From: Synechococcus sp. RCC307
GTDB lineage: Bacteria > Cyanobacteriota > Cyanobacteriia > PCC-6307 > Cyanobiaceae
Direction: 5' to 3'
DNA length: 64,000 nucleotides
Assembly: GCA_000063525.1 (NCBI GenBank)
Contig: CT978603.1
Coordinates: 615,105 to 679,104 of the forward strand
The position numbers and the translations under genes are program-made. This document shows positions 63,632 to 64,000 of this stretch, one piece after another (the first letter of the stretch is position 1; every line of letters begins with the position of its first letter). The notes under the pieces were generated by a model. That model did no database searches and had not been told where the DNA came from. It saw nothing but the letters and a program-made list of their open reading frames with translations.

Positions 63632-64000
63632 ATGCCAGCCCAGCGTCTTGATGGCCGCCAGTTGGCGGCTCAGCTCGAGGAGGTGATGGCCGCGGCAATC
63701 GCTTCTGGTTTGCCGCGCGCTGGCCGGCCGCCTGGCTTGGCGGTGCTGCGTGTTGGCGACGATCCGGCAAGCGGTGTGTATGTGGCCAATAAAGAGAAAG
63801 CCTGCGCCCGTGTGGGCTTGGTGAGCCATGGCGCCCACCTCGATGCAGCCACCCCCCAGGCCGAGATTGAGGCCAAGTTGCGGCAGTTGAACCAGGATCC
63901 CGCCGTCGATGGAATCCTCGTGCAGTTGCCGGTGCCCGCTGGTCTGGATGATCGGGCCCTGCTGCTGGAGCTGGATCCAGCCAAAGACGCCGATGGTCTG
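63632..64000 (+). CDS. folD: methylenetetrahydrofolate dehydrogenase/cyclohydrolase, 3'-truncated by window edge
   Basis: The N-terminal 123 residues of FolD, which interconverts 5,10-methylene-, methenyl- and 10-formyl-THF. From ATG 63632 it reads [18 protein letters not shown], then [30 protein letters not shown] (catalytic Tyr in SGVYVANK-K with the Lys after it), [22 protein letters not shown] (substrate region) and PAKDADGL at the window end. The reading frame is open to base 64000. The identification is secure. Confidence 0.95.
   Translation, partial: MPAQRLDGRQLAAQLEEVMAAAIASGLPRAGRPPGLAVLRVGDDPASGVYVANKEKACARVGLVSHGAHLDAATPQAEIEAKLRQLNQDPAVDGILVQLPVPAGLDDRALLLELDPAKDADGL

Overview
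The window looks like a compact, GC-rich chromosome segment from a cyanobacterium, most likely of the Synechococcus/Cyanobium picocyanobacterial lineage. The evidence is petC-petA, petG, psaF-psaJ, chlI, a lycopene cyclase directly behind gyrA, cytochrome cM, a high-light-inducible protein, a CAAD-domain protein, DUF3067, DUF3370 and GuaB3. Intergenic gaps are small, ATGA/GTGA/TGATG start-stop overlaps are frequent, and convergent genes often overlap by tens of bases. The species assignment is inferred from gene content and order; no ribosomal gene is present.

Core region 1 (1-8770) carries the 3' end of nanE, two small hypotheticals, fabG, a K+ channel, a GT9-like protein, ispD, an S66 LD-carboxypeptidase coupled to a UbiA prenyltransferase, ppx and a RodZ-like protein.

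The accessory region (8770-19312) is an approximately 10.5 kb integrative element inserted into the 3' end of tRNA-Val(CAC). A perfect 44 bp direct repeat (8770-8813 and 19239-19282) marks attL and attR, and the intact tRNA lies at the right end. Inside are a tyrosine recombinase next to attL; a plus-strand cargo block (a secreted protein, a small protein, a J-domain protein and an HNH protein); a minus-strand block (a hypothetical, an excisionase-like protein, a Toprim-like/RepA-type helicase and a terminase-small-subunit-like protein); and two RTX proteins, one with a serralysin-like metallopeptidase domain. Paired 12 bp-spaced repeats with core CTGCGCTAA sit near both ends and look like recombinase arm sites. 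The layout resembles tycheposons and phage satellites: integration, replication and possible packaging functions but no visible capsid genes.

Core region 2 (19349-64000) returns to housekeeping genes: cobM-lgt, petC-petA, DUF3067/tatC/rqcH, gmk, psaF-psaJ, tsaD, hli, pilT, wecB, an HlyD/MacA-type adaptor, ychF, an MFS transporter, an alpha/beta hydrolase, peptide-ABC components, hom, sufE, a 5-FCL/ruvC/chlI cluster, DUF3370 with a beta-lactamase-like protein, an SPOUT methyltransferase with cytM, petG, rsmD, hisH with a LOG protein, trxA, guaB3, a CAAD protein, a DUF39 protein, gyrA-crtL, arsS with a GH57 branching enzyme, leuA with a sugar-ABC permease, a 7TM-HD phosphodiesterase and the 5' part of folD. 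Many of these serve photosynthetic electron transport (cytochrome b6f, PSI, cytM), pigments (ChlI, CrtL, UbiA for plastoquinone, IspD for isoprenoids) and protein export (TatC, with PetC as a likely client).
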